Source: Datisca glomerata
Taxonomy: Eukaryota > Streptophyta > Magnoliopsida > Cucurbitales > Datiscaceae
Assembly: GCA_003255025.1 (NCBI GenBank)
Contig: QANY01006259.1
Span: 1,109,664-1,173,663 of the forward strand
Direction: 5' to 3'
DNA length: 64,000 nucleotides
In this document: positions 23,400-35,739 of the stretch, in pieces
How positions within the stretch are numbered: position 1 is the first letter of the stretch
Layout: each line of letters opens with the position of its first letter
Notes under the pieces: model-generated
The model's database searches: none
Told to the model about the DNA's origin: nothing
What the model saw: the letters and a program-made list of their open reading frames with translations, nothing else
Position numbers and translations under genes: made by a program

Positions 23400-24474
23400 A
23401 GTAAATTGTGTGAATTGAGAATGACTCCGCTTTCACAGATTGAATGTAATCAATTGAACTACTTTTTGCTAATTTCTATGCCAAACATTAGAAGAAACGT
23501 AGTTTGCACTTTGCAGACAAGAGAATTTTCAGTAGCGTAACTGGATAAACACACTCCATAAGTACTGATAAACTCATTAGACCAAAATTTAAGGTGAGTA
23601 GGATAAATTGATGGATGTGAAAGTTGTAGAACTAATAGGGAAGAGAAAAAAGTGTAGGAATAAAGTTGATTTTTGGGGTAAATTTCAGGGATACTGTGAT
23701 ATTAACCCAAAAAATTACTCTAGAAGTGAAGATAAATTTTTTTGCCAATTATTTTACCAAGTATAATGGACATTGGTCTCTTACATATAATATAAAAATG
23801 AAAATGAAAAAAAATCATAACATATGCTTGAAGTGAATCAATATGCCAAACAAAAAAGTCATGCAGATTGATTATATAACTCAATATTATTGACTAAGAA
23901 TGTTCATTTGTATAAAGATTTCTAAAATCCTTAGATTTTATAAATTATAATGAACGAATTGTTAACGATAAAATTGTAAATGAATTAAATAAAAAATCTA
24001 ATATGTACTATATTTATAGAAATTAAAGGGTAGCAGGGGTAAATTAAAAGTTTCTCCATGTTAGCCCCTTTTAATTTTATAAATTATAATTACTTATATA
24101 TATACTTTAATATAATTGATATTAGATTAGAAATTAAATTCGAATACATGAAATAAAAGAGAAATATGAAAGACACTCTCTTAGAAATTCTAAATGTATA
24201 AATAAATATATAGATAAACATGTACTATTATAATTATATATGTGTTAATATATGATTGATATTTAATTAGAAATTAAAAAAATACATGAAATAAAGGAGA
24301 AATATGAAAAGACACTATTAAAAAAATTCTATAGAGAAAAACGCTTGTTACGTTTTCTTATGGTTTTGTGCTTCCTAATATCATCAATTGATTAGTATTA
24401 TTTCTGTCATTATGTAATTATTTTAATTTACTTGAATAAATAAATGAAATAGTATTCATTGTAACATGTGGTTT
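23400..24474. other. AT-rich spacer, nothing recognised
   Basis: Two similar AT-rich stretches (about 24110-24190 and 24240-24310) share TTAGAAATTAAA and ACATGAAATAAA(G/A)GAGAAATATGAAA, a local duplication. There is no gene or RNA. Confidence 0.5.
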
Positions 24475-24870
24475 CACTATGAGGAAAAAGCTTTTAGCGA
24501 CAATTTTTACGGTCTATAGCTGCAATTGCTAACCTCTCACAAAACTACTCTGACGGTTTGATTTTACTAACCACCGGAGGACCACCGGGATAGACTAGTT
24601 TATACCGACGATTGACGAGAACCGTAGCGAACCAAATGCATACAAAAACTGCTTAAGTATCTATACCGAGGATTGTGAACCACTGGAATTGTTCTAGTTG
24701 CCGGTTCCCAAAACTACTGCCAAATGTTCAGAAATTTGGTTTAGAATTTATTTTAAAAAAATATGTATTTTTAACTTATCAACTAGGCTACTGCTTTTGG
24801 TTTTACTTAGCAGCTAGACCACTACTTTTACTTTTACTATCAGCTAGACCACTCCATATTTCCTACTAAA
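24475..24870 (+). mobile_element. Possible CACTA-type left end
   Basis: CACTATGAGGAAAAAGC at 24475 is followed by TTTTAGCGACAATTTTTACG and ACCACCGGAGGACCACCGG-type subterminal motifs, typical of one end of En/Spm (CACTA) elements. The matching right end was not found, so extent is unknown. Confidence 0.42.
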
Positions 24871-25326
24871 TCATTTCTCACAAAAAAATTGCTAATTAAC
24901 CAGACATTTGAGATTTGCAACTATATACTGTATGGATGAAGGAGAAAGAGCATGCTTCACAAATTTATGTCACAAATTACCTCTTATATACAAAGATTGT
25001 GTCGCTCAACATTGCCAACAACTCAGTATCTACAACTTTGGAGCTATATCCCTCTTTTTCACAAAAAATAAACATTATTCTTGTGTAAATCTAAACATTT
25101 CACTTGTTTCCACTATTATTCAGTCACCAAATAAATTTTAGCTCAAGGCTTTTGTTTCAAAAGTACTTCATTGAGATATGTCAAATAAAAAAACTATTAT
25201 TCAATCATCAAAATAAATTTTGCATTTAAAATAAAGGAAAAAATTAATTTTGCATTTAAAAAATAGAGATTAACAATCAAGGAAATATCAAATAAATCAA
25301 ATGAACTTAAACATAGTATAATTATA

Positions 25327-26287
25327 GTTATCTTGGAGAACATACAAAGTCTGTAACTCCTTTAATGAACTAATTTTTTGAATGGTGCCAGAGAGTTGGT
25401 TGCCACCGAGCCAACTGTAAGAGTCATTCAATATTCATGGCGTATTTACTTGATTTCTATGGAAAGAAATTATGCGAAACCTGAATCTGAATTGTCATTC
25501 TAGTTTTTTACTACGAGTTTGAAATACAATTCTAAGTGGGTCTCATAGTTTTGACTAGAATTGATTCTGTTGATTGCATGGAATGAGATTCCTAACAAAT
25601 AGATGGTAATGTGATTCCACATTTTTTATTCATTTTGAATTGACTATGAAAAGTCCATTATGGTCTCAAAATAATTATTAAATAAAATAATACTTATTTT
25701 CCTTGAAGAACATTTTAGTAATGTCATATATTTTAATTCTGATTCTTTACTTTGGTAAATACAAATAATCATTCTTATTCTCGATAATCTGATTTCTGAT
25801 TATGATTCCTAACAGTTAATAGACACATTAATCTGATTCTAGATTTTAACTCCTAATGGTTCAATTTTTCATCCAATTCCTAGAGAAACCGCTTCCAAAC
25901 TTCGTCTAATTCCAAAAACAAGTAAATGCGTCATTAACAAATACAAATCATGAGCACGTGTAACCATTCAAAAGTCAAGAAAATGAGATGGTTTAATTAT
26001 AGTAAATTCCAGGTCACTTACAGATGAGCGAGTGCTGTCAAAACGACCATCTAAAGCATATATAACCAAACTAAAATGTGATTAACTCTTGGCAAAAATG
26101 GTCAATATCATTTAGACCTAATACATCTTCAGAAAAACTATTGGTACCAAGATAAAAAATAGAAATAGTAATGAGTTTTTTTATTGTAAATAGAAGCCTA
26201 CACTGTGAAAATATGAGGAAGATTTTCTTGAGAACAAGTAACACTAGTCCACGAATTCTCTTCAGGAAGGCAAGGATCACAAGCCAC
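25327..26287 (-). pseudogene. Fragments of a malectin-like / LRR receptor gene
   Basis: The minus strand at 26287-26201 encodes VACDPCLPEENSWTSVTCSQ, the Asp-Pro-Cys and Trp...Val-Thr-Cys cap that precedes the repeats in malectin-like LRR receptors. At 25416-25327, after a clean acceptor (CTTACAG), it encodes WLGGNQLSGTIQKISSLKEL and QTLYVLQDN, one leucine-rich repeat. Between them lies mainly intron-like sequence, with a GTAAGT donor at about 26019. A stop ends the first piece at 26198-26200. No kinase domain is present. It looks like a decayed or captured gene fragment, not a working receptor. The LRR pattern is clear; the exact subfamily is inferred. Confidence 0.5.
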
Positions 26288-26397
26288 GAATTCTATTTAT
26301 CAGAAGAGTTTGTGAGTTTAGTAGCAACATCAACGAAAGAAAAGTTTGAGTAAGCTCAAGACTACCAAAAGTCACTCTATACGTGTTCACCTTTAAT

Positions 26398-26712
26398 GGT
26401 ATGCACGGGACGGTTTGGGATGATTTTTTAGCCTTTTTGTCCCGTCCCGTTCCGTGTTGAGGGCAAATCCCGAGCGAGACTGGACGGGACGTAACGAGGG
26501 TCGGGACGGGACGAGTATTTTAGGTAAAAAAATTTAAAGGTTAAAAATTAAAATTGGTTTAAAGTTCAAAAGATTAAAATGTTAAAGTTTAAAAAACTAA
26601 GGGTTAAAATTAAAAATTAAGGGTTAAATTAAAAAAATTAAGGATCAAATGTTAAAAAAATATAAAATGTGGGGTTATTTGTGAAAAATCGGGACGGGTT
26701 TTTCGGGATGGT
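26398..26712. repeat. CGGGACGGG-rich repeat with an AT core
   Basis: GC-rich ends (TGCACGGGACGG, GTCCCGTCCCG, GTCGGGACGGGACGAG on the left; CGGGACGGGTTTTTCGGGATG on the right) flank a core made of GGTTAAAATTAAAA-type units. Edges GGTATGCA and, on the minus strand, GGGTGTGCA suggest a small hAT-like MITE, but no target duplication was confirmed. Confidence 0.45.
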
Positions 26713-27949
26713 TGCACACCCATATTCACATTAATTCGACCTGATGGGGGAGGATGCCAAAATATTTTCAAGATAAGTAGAGTTCTAGAAGGATAACTTG
26801 AAGTATGAAAAGATTCAAGCATAAACAATCATGTAGATAACACTAGCAAAGTCGACCTCAAATCAAAAGCATACACTGAGGTGGATAGCAAAATAACTCC
26901 TAACAAATCCTCTAGAGGATCAAAAAATGCCTCGATACCCTACAAGCCTAAAAGTTAAGAGTGAAAAGATTGTGGGAAAATTGCAAGATCTTCACTTTTG
27001 GAGGGCAACTCCACATAAATGTCTCTTTTTTTGAATATTACAGATATGGCCTTCTTTTGACAAGTTGCATTGGCCTTGGAAAATTTTTTCTTTCTGCCAT
27101 TGTCTTCCTCACATAGTTTTGGCCTCTAAGATTTTGAACAGTAGTCATGTCTTCCCTAAAGAGCTTCTGTCGTTTCATGCTCGTCGTCTTTCTGTCTCTA
27201 TTTTCCTTGTTGCGTGTTGTTGGTCGGCGACCTCCCTCGCCGTTCTTCCTTGAATTTTAGAATTTTTTTTGTAAAATTAACTGTTAGTACGTTGTTAGGG
27301 TTAAAATTGGTTGTTTATATAGAAGCTAATGTGTTCTTAATATTTTGTTCTTGGATCTAAGGTTTTTTCTGATTATTTATTGACTCTGGGATTTTTCTAG
27401 TCTTTTTCGCGTGAGTTTTCTGATTTTTTGCGTGGATTTTCTGAGTTTCTTGATAAATCTTGCAAACTTTTTTTCAGAAAATTGCAAGACACTATGGTAT
27501 GAAAATTAGATACCACACGTATCTAATTTATATATCATATGCGTAACTTCTTTTCAACGGAATCCACATGTTGCCCGCGCTACAGTACGCGCGCGGGGCC
27601 GCTGCACGCGTACTGTACGCATTTTTTGCCTTCTTCATTAAGAGCTTTGTAAATGACTATCCGTCCCCCTCATTTTTATATTAGAAACTCGTCATTCCTG
27701 CGATTAAAAATAAAAAGGGACATTAAAATAAAATTAATTTTCACAAGAGAAGAGATATCACTTTGACGACATATTGTCTCAATTAATTCATCTTAAAATA
27801 TATATAAATATACCAATATTCAAATTTAAAATTGTACCGTAATTAATTCTTAAATAATTAATTTTATGAGCCTTAAAAAATTGTTTAAAATTATTTAATA
27901 AAAAAATCTGTAAAACCAAAATAATCAAATTATCTTGTGTTTTAAGCAA
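26713..27949. other. Spacer with a GC hairpin
   Basis: There is no gene. The frame at 27065-27253 is unassigned. An 11-bp perfect hairpin with GC-rich loop lies at 27581-27617 (arms TACAGTACGCG and CGCGTACTGTA). The part right of about 27650 may already belong to the LTR element that ends at about 29066. Confidence 0.45.
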
Positions 27950-29066
27950 CAAACGCGGAGGGGCGGGGAAAAAACCCGCAGCATCTCCTAAGTGCTGCGG
28001 GCTTATTGACCCATAACCCAAATATCTTTTTTTAAATAACTTTTCAGCTGTTGGCTCTCTGTTCACGGGCCAATTGGGTTGACCCGTGAACATGTAAAAC
28101 CCTAGGGTTTTCACCTTACAAGAGATTGACGGCCATGGCCGCCAGTCCTTATAATTGCGGCTGACGGTCACAGCATCCCTTGTTGTCGCAGCCGTCTCGC
28201 CAGGGTGTTCTAAGCCATTGTGACCAGATGGCCACGACTCCACCAACTTCCTCGACCATCTGGCCACGACTCTCATTATCACCAAGGCCACTGGCCACGA
28301 CTGTCTAGTCGCTGCGGCCAGATGGCCGCAATTTCCCTTAGCCGCGGCGGCTAGACAGTCGTGGCTTTCCTTGTCGACGTGGCAAAAAATGCAACGCAGG
28401 TCACCTACTATTATCGACCAGGTTGTCTAATTCCAATGAAATATATAAAAAAATATATCGAAAAATACCGTTCTCAAATCTAATAATTTATCAAGCAATT
28501 TTCAAATTAATGAACACCAAAATATAAACATACAAGCACGTATAATCATGGATCGAAACTTAAAGAACTGATCCTAAATGATTCAACATGAATAGCTCTG
28601 ATATCACTTGTTAGTAAAATCCTTATAACTATAAACCGTATCTGAAAACCCCCAAGAACTTATGTTGAACACACCAAGAGTCGAATAATGTAAAAGCGGA
28701 TGCGTACCTGAATCCACGAAAATAGATTACATTGTAGAACCGAGCAGTTGGCCTTTCAGACCTACACGATTCTCTCTTAGAGAGTCCATTTTGATTAAGC
28801 ATCTCTATTTGTCTCTAACGATAAGATATTATAGAAAATATAATGATTTTTCTTAATCGTGTGACCTGATGATCATAAACACGTATAAATAACATATCTA
28901 TTATCTTTTGATATTTCTATTTTAACTCATCATAAAAATAGTAATTAACTTAAAGTCTCTACATATCAAAAGTCCACAACCTATCAGATACATTAAAACT
29001 TAAAACATCTAAACCTTAGCCGATCACTTTTAATTAAGTTTAACCTTATATGACAATCTGTAACAC
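27950..29066 (-). mobile_element. LTR-element fragment: LTR, primer site and GC-rich leader
   Basis: On the minus strand an LTR-like segment ends in TTTTACTAACA at 28609 and is followed by TGATATCAGAGC (28607-28596), nearly identical to the initiator-Met primer site TGGTATCAGAGC. The possible LTR start is TGTTACAGATTGTC at about 29066. Further along the minus strand, 28430-27950 is markedly GC-rich with repeated GGCCACGAC motifs and hairpins; its open frame (28291-27788) has no known domain. No gag or pol is seen, so this is either a short non-autonomous element or a remnant. Confidence 0.5.
28295..28364. repeat. Strong GC-rich hairpin
   Basis: Perfect 14-bp arms CCACGACTGTCTAG (28295-28308) and CTAGACAGTCGTGG (28351-28364), with an inner palindrome GCGGCCAGATGGCCGC. 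Confidence 0.9.
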
Positions 29067-31079
29067 AAAAGTATTCACATATAAGTCCAACGTTGGATTA
29101 ACGATTTAACATTATATACTAAATGATTGCCCTTAAGAGTTTGACATGCATGCCATTTCTATTATATAGTCACCAAATGAACAATTCACAACAAGTGATG
29201 AAAATTCCTTTAGGTATTTTAATGCAGTTTTAATTTCAATTTCGTCTAAGATAAAAAATAAATCAAAAAAAAAATTCAAGTTAACTATTTTTTTTTGAGT
29301 GGGGAAACTTCACCTTACACCTTACACATGGCTCCGCCCCTAAAGAATACATCACAATTCACAAAAAATTGAATCAAAATTTAGAAAATCATAATAACCA
29401 TCAATAATGGTTCCCTCTTTTTCTTTTGAAACAATCAATAACGTTCTCTTAACATTTATCAGTGTAGTCTTATTGGAATAAAAAGCAAGATTTCAATATT
29501 AATAATAAAATAAAATGAAACTAATATAGTCAATCCTCCATACATATATACAATCAAACAACTATATTTTACTTTAAAAAAATAAAATATAATTATCACA
29601 AAATTAGTTAACTAAATGATCATTAGTTCTTTTTTAACCTGAAATGATGTTAGTTAAATAGTTAGGAAATGGTAGCTCTGCCAACCACACCTAGCCATAA
29701 TATGACTTATGTCTCTTACCATTTCCATTGCCATCATCACAGCTCCTCTTAGCCCTCGATTTTTATTTTCTTTTTTTGATAAACATAGTTTCAAAAATTA
29801 GTGTTAAACAAAATGTCATAACCAAATGCAAAAATATGCTTAAAAGCGAAAAAGGAACCCCCATAAATAATCAATCTCACATTTTTAGGATGGACATGTT
29901 TAACAAGATTTAAAAAAAATGCAAAAACTGATCTCGTGTAAATAAAGAAAATTAAAAATATATTTCTGAGTATCTTTACTTTTCTTTTTAGAAGGTATTC
30001 AAAACCCGATCACACTAAATACCAATACGGCATGATAAATAAAAAGCGTGTCCTCAAACTATTATCAAACGATTATAAGGTGATGTGTGTTTTCTCCATG
30101 ATGAAATATAATTCATAGCAATAGTCTCTTTATGTTCAAGGGAGCTATGTGTAGAGTCTACAGACTACGACTCGACTACGTACTGAGACATTGACCAAAA
30201 ATATTGCAACCACTTAGAACAATCGTCATAAATAGAGCAATTATATATTCTTATATATAGTGGCCACAGCCACACTGGGCTAGTTTCTCCTATGCTTGCA
30301 ACTCTCTTTCTCTGTCTTCATTATGTGGATGGATAATTCTTATACTTTGACGATGGTTTTGAACAAAGTAAAGTGGATAAATTATTTGGAACCCGGATGA
30401 ACAATAAATTTTTTGTGGGCATTTCGATAAAATTCCTGATAATATATCACATATTGGTCGAGTATTAAAGCTAATTGGGGGCATTTTATGTAATTTATAA
30501 TTAGAATGATCACATTGTATAATTCGGTAAGCTTATTTATTGTGTGCGTGGTAGCTCTACCTTCATTTATGGGGTTGGCCAGTCAAATTAGCCCTTCATA
30601 GCCCTTAGCCGCCGTAAACAAGTAGACGCTTACCTCGCGGACCCTCTATTCCCCTCTCCTAAGTCCTACCCTATCATATCCATGTTTTATTGATTTCACA
30701 AATTACTCATTCGAAGTCGAATTTATGCAATCATGTCCCTAAATGATTTAAATGTTTCCAAATTGACCCCTCCATTAAGCCCTCTCACGCCGTTTAAGAG
30801 AGAAGGTGTATTCTCCTGGCCACAACGACACACCTGTAATCTAGGGCTCTAAATGTGAGAGGGGAACGAGGGAAAGCTAAGCAGACCAAATGAACTCCAG
30901 AGAGTTGTTGGAAAATTTGAACGAAATAATAGTCACCTTATGACTAACGAGAAAAATTATATAAGTGGCATTGTTGCAACTAAAATCTAAACAAAACATG
31001 TGTCTCACGTTGTGAGTTCTAGTCATTGCATTAAATAAATCGAAGAATCGGAAGAGAAAAGTCATCGGAGAGTGGTTTC
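29067..31079. other. AT-rich spacer, nothing recognised
   Basis: Open frames at 29728-29913, 30290-30484 and 30877-31065 are short and unassigned. There is no RNA gene, no clear element end, and only weak repeat-like sequence at about 30700-30860 (AAATTGACCCCTCCATTAAG). Confidence 0.5.
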
Positions 31080-32104
31080 CTGGCCTTAGGGTCTTAAAAG
31101 ATTAAGTTAGAAGTATAAGAAAAATTAGACAGATTTTCTATAAAGATTGACTCAACCTACCTTCATTTTTTATGGTAGAGGTATTTATACAGGAGGCCTA
31201 TCCTGACAAGGCATAGAGGAGAAGCTTGGAGAATATTGTAAAGCGTTTTCATTGGCAGGGAGGGAAGTTAAGCTTTATGTCTTATCCCTGGCATGAAGTG
31301 ACTTGAAAGGACGCCAAAGGAGACGACTCTGAGATGGAGGGCGGCGATTGGATAGGTTGGACAACGGTCCAATCCTACGAGCCCATGTGGAGTGTCCTTT
31401 TCGGCTGACAACGATTCAGTTTGTAAATGATTTTTCCCATCCTCTTCAAGATTAAGGAAAAAATGTATTGATCTCCCTATATATTGTATTAGTGTTAGTG
31501 ATACATAAAGAAATGCTTGATCATCCAAAACTCCTCCACAGTTCAAAAGTCTCTCCCATTCCTAGGTCTCACTAAAAAATAAATAATCATGAAAATATCA
31601 GATGAGGTCAGACCTAAGATCACCCCCATTCGTGAGATCTCATTTCTTCTTTATCTTACATTTGTCACACCTAGCCGCCCATCAATTACTATCACATGGT
31701 AGTTCTCTGTGGTTCTAAGCCAATTAGTCAGAACCGCTAAGTGACTTACCAATTTGTCTTGTCCATGTGATGCAGTCTTACCCAATTAATCATGATCACT
31801 TGACTGTCAGTCTGAACCCCCATTTTTGTTTTGAAGTTATGTCTCGTCCAAGAGGTAATGATTTCTCGTTCTCGAGATGTCGATTATTGTTCTGGAGGCG
31901 ATGATCTCTCATTCTCGAAATGTCGGTTCCCGTTCTGGAGGCGATGATCTCCCTTTCGCGAGATGTAGGTTCCCGTTCTGGAGGCGATGATTTTCCATTC
32001 TCGAGATGCCTCACGACTTCAGCCGATCATCCGTTTCTGCTTTCTTGAATCCCGGGTGAGTCCCTTTTCTTCCTCGTGGCAGTGAAATATTTTTTACCTG
32101 TTCA
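31080..32104 (-). repeat. 3' LTR and flank of the gypsy element
   Basis: The right edge is defined by TTTTTTACCTGTTCA (on the minus strand TGAACAGGTAAAA) next to the polypurine tract. The left edge is uncertain (about 31080). GAGGTATTTATACAGG at about 31182 corresponds to the CTATTTATAGGCC zone of the related LTRs at 13.8 and 18.4 kb. The segment includes a 43-bp tandem array. Confidence 0.55.
31853..32010. repeat. 43-bp tandem repeat, about 3.7 copies
   Basis: Units follow GCGATGATCTCTCATTCTCG, AGATGTCGGTTCCCGTTCTG, GAG. They lie inside the LTR region of the gypsy element. Confidence 0.85.
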
Positions 32105-32708
32105 TTTACCCCCCATTGCATTTCGATGATGTTCGTCGATGTGCAAATGAATACTCTCAGCACACGTCTCGATTTTTGGAGAACAGTTATTCTTGATCTA
32201 CTTTCATCAATTCAGGAGCCTCTTTTATTCTGCAAAAAATTATGTGTTGTGCAAGAAAGATCATAAATATTTGCAAATAATGAGATATGTACCATCATTG
32301 CCTCGTTTTTAGAATTATTGACACATTCCTTAGAAACTTCATTTATTCTTAATTTTGTTTTATCCCATCATGGCAACGTGCGTGTGGCCTTCATTTTTTT
32401 ATGCACGTTTTTTATCCGTTAGGTTTCCCTTTATCCAGTTGTCATGTCATCACTGGCTTTCCTTTTAAGCAGATTGGACGTATCCATTCGTCACGTATCC
32501 TTCTCTGTGCCTGCCGTCTGTCAAAATATTTTCATTTTGAATTCATTAACCATTTTGAACTTGGCTTTTACGTCGGCTACACATATAATAGGGCCTTAAT
32601 CTCCCACATTTTTTTTCACGTTTAATCCTTACTCCCTAATTTATTCTTCTTCGTGTCATTTGTTCCTTTCTTTCTTGGTTTAGTTATGGCAAAAACACCA
32701 TTCTGGGT

Positions 32709-34931
32709 ATGGTTCCGTTGGTTAGGAATCAGGAAGAGTTCGATCGTTTTATTGTCCGTCATAAAGATGCATTCCCCTCTGATGTTACTTGCGGTTTTGG
32801 GGATGGGTTACCCAAATCTTTTCCTTGTAATCCTCCGTACCAGGTTTCCTTAACCCCCATGTATATAGTGTTAGGGTTAAAACTTCTTTTTTCTCCCTTA
32901 TTTTAGGAATTTTTTAGTACCTTTCATCTGGCTCCCTCGCAATACACTCCTAGTATGTATAGAATTCTTTTAGGTATAGAAGCCCTCATTACGAGGCATA
33001 ATTTGTCCATAGGAGTAGATGAGATACGCGCTGTATATTTCATTAAGTGGTGTGATACCACTTATTATTTGCCCCCCCCCCGTGCCACCGAGAAACGGGG
33101 AGGCTTAGTTCCTGATTTGCCATCCGGGGACAAAGGCTGGGATGAATGGACCTTCTGGATTGGCGGGAATTGGGGCAGTGACGGCCGCTGGACCATTCCT
33201 CGATTCTAGGGAGAGTCCAGTAACTAGCTTGAGCCTCTTATTTCCTTTTTTCTCATTCCTTCTCTGCTTCTTTTTTATCTGATGTGTCTTATTTCTTCGT
33301 GCATATTCTAACTTGAACAAGAGGTCATTTGTCCTAAAAGATGTTGCAACCTGTCTTCGTGCCACTTATAATTGTCCCAAATGGGACTGGAGAGATCTCC
33401 TTGATCCAAGGAGAGAGATCGAAGTCGTGGTCGCACCTGTGTTGGTTGCCGGGTCCGTTGCCCCTTCAACCTCTGCAATAAAAGTTCCTCAGGCTATCCC
33501 CGTTGTGATCCCCGCTACTTTTTTTTTATCGGGTAGTTTGGACAAGTTCTTCCGAGTCTTCAGAGTTCGAACGGGAAGAAGAGGTTTTTGACCGGGAAGA
33601 AATGGAGCGTGAGGCTCAATGGGAAGCTACGTAGATGGATGGCGAAGAACAAGATGCAGTCTTCAGTTTTGCTTACAATAAGCTAGAGATGTTGAAATGT
33701 CTCAAGAGTGATATGTTTGGGACCGTTGGCGGGGAGGAGAGGAGCGTCCATGCAAAACCAGGACTACCAGTGTTCCACGCACGTTTGTGACTCCAGTTCC
33801 TCCTCCCGTTCCAATTGATGTGCCGCCATCTGCCCCGACTGATCCTTCAGTCTCGTTTAGTGAGAATATCTTGGGTCGGGAAGACACCGCATCTGTTACC
33901 CCTTCGCCTGTTCGAAGGTCATCTTCACTTCCTGCCAGTTCCCAGGGTGCACCCTTGGAGGACGACGAAATTTAGAAATGGGAGCATTTCTCGCCGGCCC
34001 CGCCTGTTATAGCTTTAGTAAGCTTTTTGAAGGATCATCTTCCTTCACATGTTATCGTAAAGGGGATTAGGTCAGACGTGGATTTGGCTGCACTGCGTCA
34101 GATGTTTGTTATGGATAAAGTCGATGGCCTTAGTCATGGTCTAATGAAGGTAAAAAACTTTTATCTGTCGTCATTCATGTTTTACTTTTGGTTTACGTCC
34201 GTTCCACCAATCACTTAGCTATTTCTCCCCGGTAGGCCGTGACTTATCATAACGGGCTTTAGGAAGATTTACATGCTATAGAGCTCCAGTTGGTGAGCTG
34301 CGTAAATGAGGTCTGGGAAGTTAACCGGGTTCATGATGCGGTCCTTTCTCCACGAGACCATTTAAAAGGGGTTGAAGCTGAGTTGTGACAAGTTAATGCC
34401 CATTTGACTGCTGACCTAAACGCGACAGCAACTGAACGGGTGAAGTTGGAAGCATCTCTGATGGAAGTGGAGATGGTAGCTGAAGCCAGTGGGGAAAATC
34501 TGGTAATAGTGGAAAGGAAGTTGGCTGAGGCTGAGTCTAAGTTATCCGCAATCGAGATAAAGTTAACCTCAACCGAAGTGGCTCTAGCCGAGGTGAAAAA
34601 GCGAGAAACGGTCCTCGAGGGTAAGTACTAAGCCATTGTCAATAGGGTTAAGAAGATGGCCTATTCTTTGGGGAATCGCGACGCTAAGTCTGACCATACC
34701 CCTCGCATTCCTCTCGCTGCTCCTCCTGAAGATTTCGTTGACCCTGAGGTAGAGGCCCGTGCTGACCCCGTAACAGAGACCCTAGTTGTCCTTTCCATCT
34801 TACTTTGTAGTTTCCCTTTTAATGAAGTGATCTTTTTAATGCTTCCTTTCTTTTCTAATGGTGATAACGTATGCTTCCTACTTTTGGCTGTTTATACTTT
34901 CTATTCGTTGAGGTTGGAGTTCCCTTTGTGA
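32709..34931 (+). pseudogene. Antisense extra ORF of the gypsy element, copy 1 (putative gypsy-type transposon protein)
   Basis: Exon 32709-32843 (45 codons, MVPLVRNQEEFDRFIVRHKD...NPPYQ) joins by a clean GT-AG intron (32844-32906) to EFFSTFHLAPSQYTPSMYRI, LLGIEALITRHNLSIGVDEI, RAVYFIKWCDTTYYLPPP and LPSGDKGWDEWTFWIGGNWG. This is the plant family annotated in Pfam as putative gypsy-type transposon (Transposase_28). After a stop at 33207 the protein continues in pieces: NKRSFVLKDVATCLRATYNC (33313-33591), a Pro/Ser-rich part (33787-33975), and a coiled coil at 34404-34631 with heptad-like KLEASLMEVEM...RKLAEAESKLSAIEIKL, then DPEVEARADPVTETL. Its strand is opposite to pol. Function in the family is unknown. 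Frameshifts and stops make it a pseudogene. Confidence 0.8.
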
Positions 34932-35041
34932 TTGCAATGTAATGGGTTCATTCTCCCATCCGTTTGTTGTAATTATTTTGTGATGGAGTAGGCTCATTTG
35001 GAGTTGCCTGTTTCCACCTTTTTAGCCTTCTTTGCTTTTGA

Positions 35042-35312
35042 GAGTAGAATTTATGGAATGCCCCCAAGGACTCTTCAAGTCCCTAGTTTTTCTTTTAGAA
35101 GTAGGACTTATGAACTGCCCATTCCAAAGACTTTTTATGCCCTTAGTTCTTTCTGAGAGTAAGACTTATGAGTTGCCTTCTCAATAACCTTTTATGCCCT
35201 TAGTTCCTTCTGAGAGTAGGACTTATGAACTACCCCTTCCAAAGAATTTTTATGCCTTTAGTTCCTTCTGAGAGTAGGACTTATGAACTGCCCCGTCCAC
35301 ACATTGTCACGT
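35042..35312. repeat. 58-bp tandem repeat, about 4.5 copies
   Basis: Units follow AGTAGGACTTATGAACTGCC, xxTTCCAAAGACTTTTTATG, CCCTTAGTTCCTTCTGAG. The same unit occurs at about 16070-16150 in the LARD-like element, linking the two elements. It separates the two antisense ORF copies. Confidence 0.85.
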
Positions 35313-35739
35313 GTTCCATTGTGAAATTATAGAGAGGTGACATTCTGACATCTCTGATTGTGAATGCCTCATTGCATGTACTGAGTGTTCCTAGTTGTTT
35401 GTCAGTCGACACTCATGTCTTTTCAAATTCCTATTTAATGTTTCATTCACGTCTGCACCTCTCAAACCGGTTCCCCTTTCATCGTGACATTATGTTTTTA
35501 GTCTTCTTCTTCGTAAGTTTATCCTCTTTTCATCTCTCTTTCACTCGCTTATAAATTGCATCGAGTTTAGCGAGGTCATGAGAACTTATGCTCATCCGAG
35601 TAATGTCCATTTATCTTAGATGAAAAAGACACAATGGATTTTCCTTGCAATTTTCCTGATGAAATCACCTTGCATCTGATATGCATAGCTCTAGGTTTAG
35701 GTTTTCTATGTTACTTCAGTTTCAAGAGACATTTCCTCC

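Noticed and set aside
27788..28291. 167-codon minus-strand frame as a gene
   Set aside because: It is long only because the region is GC-rich; it lies in the leader of an LTR element and shows no known domain.
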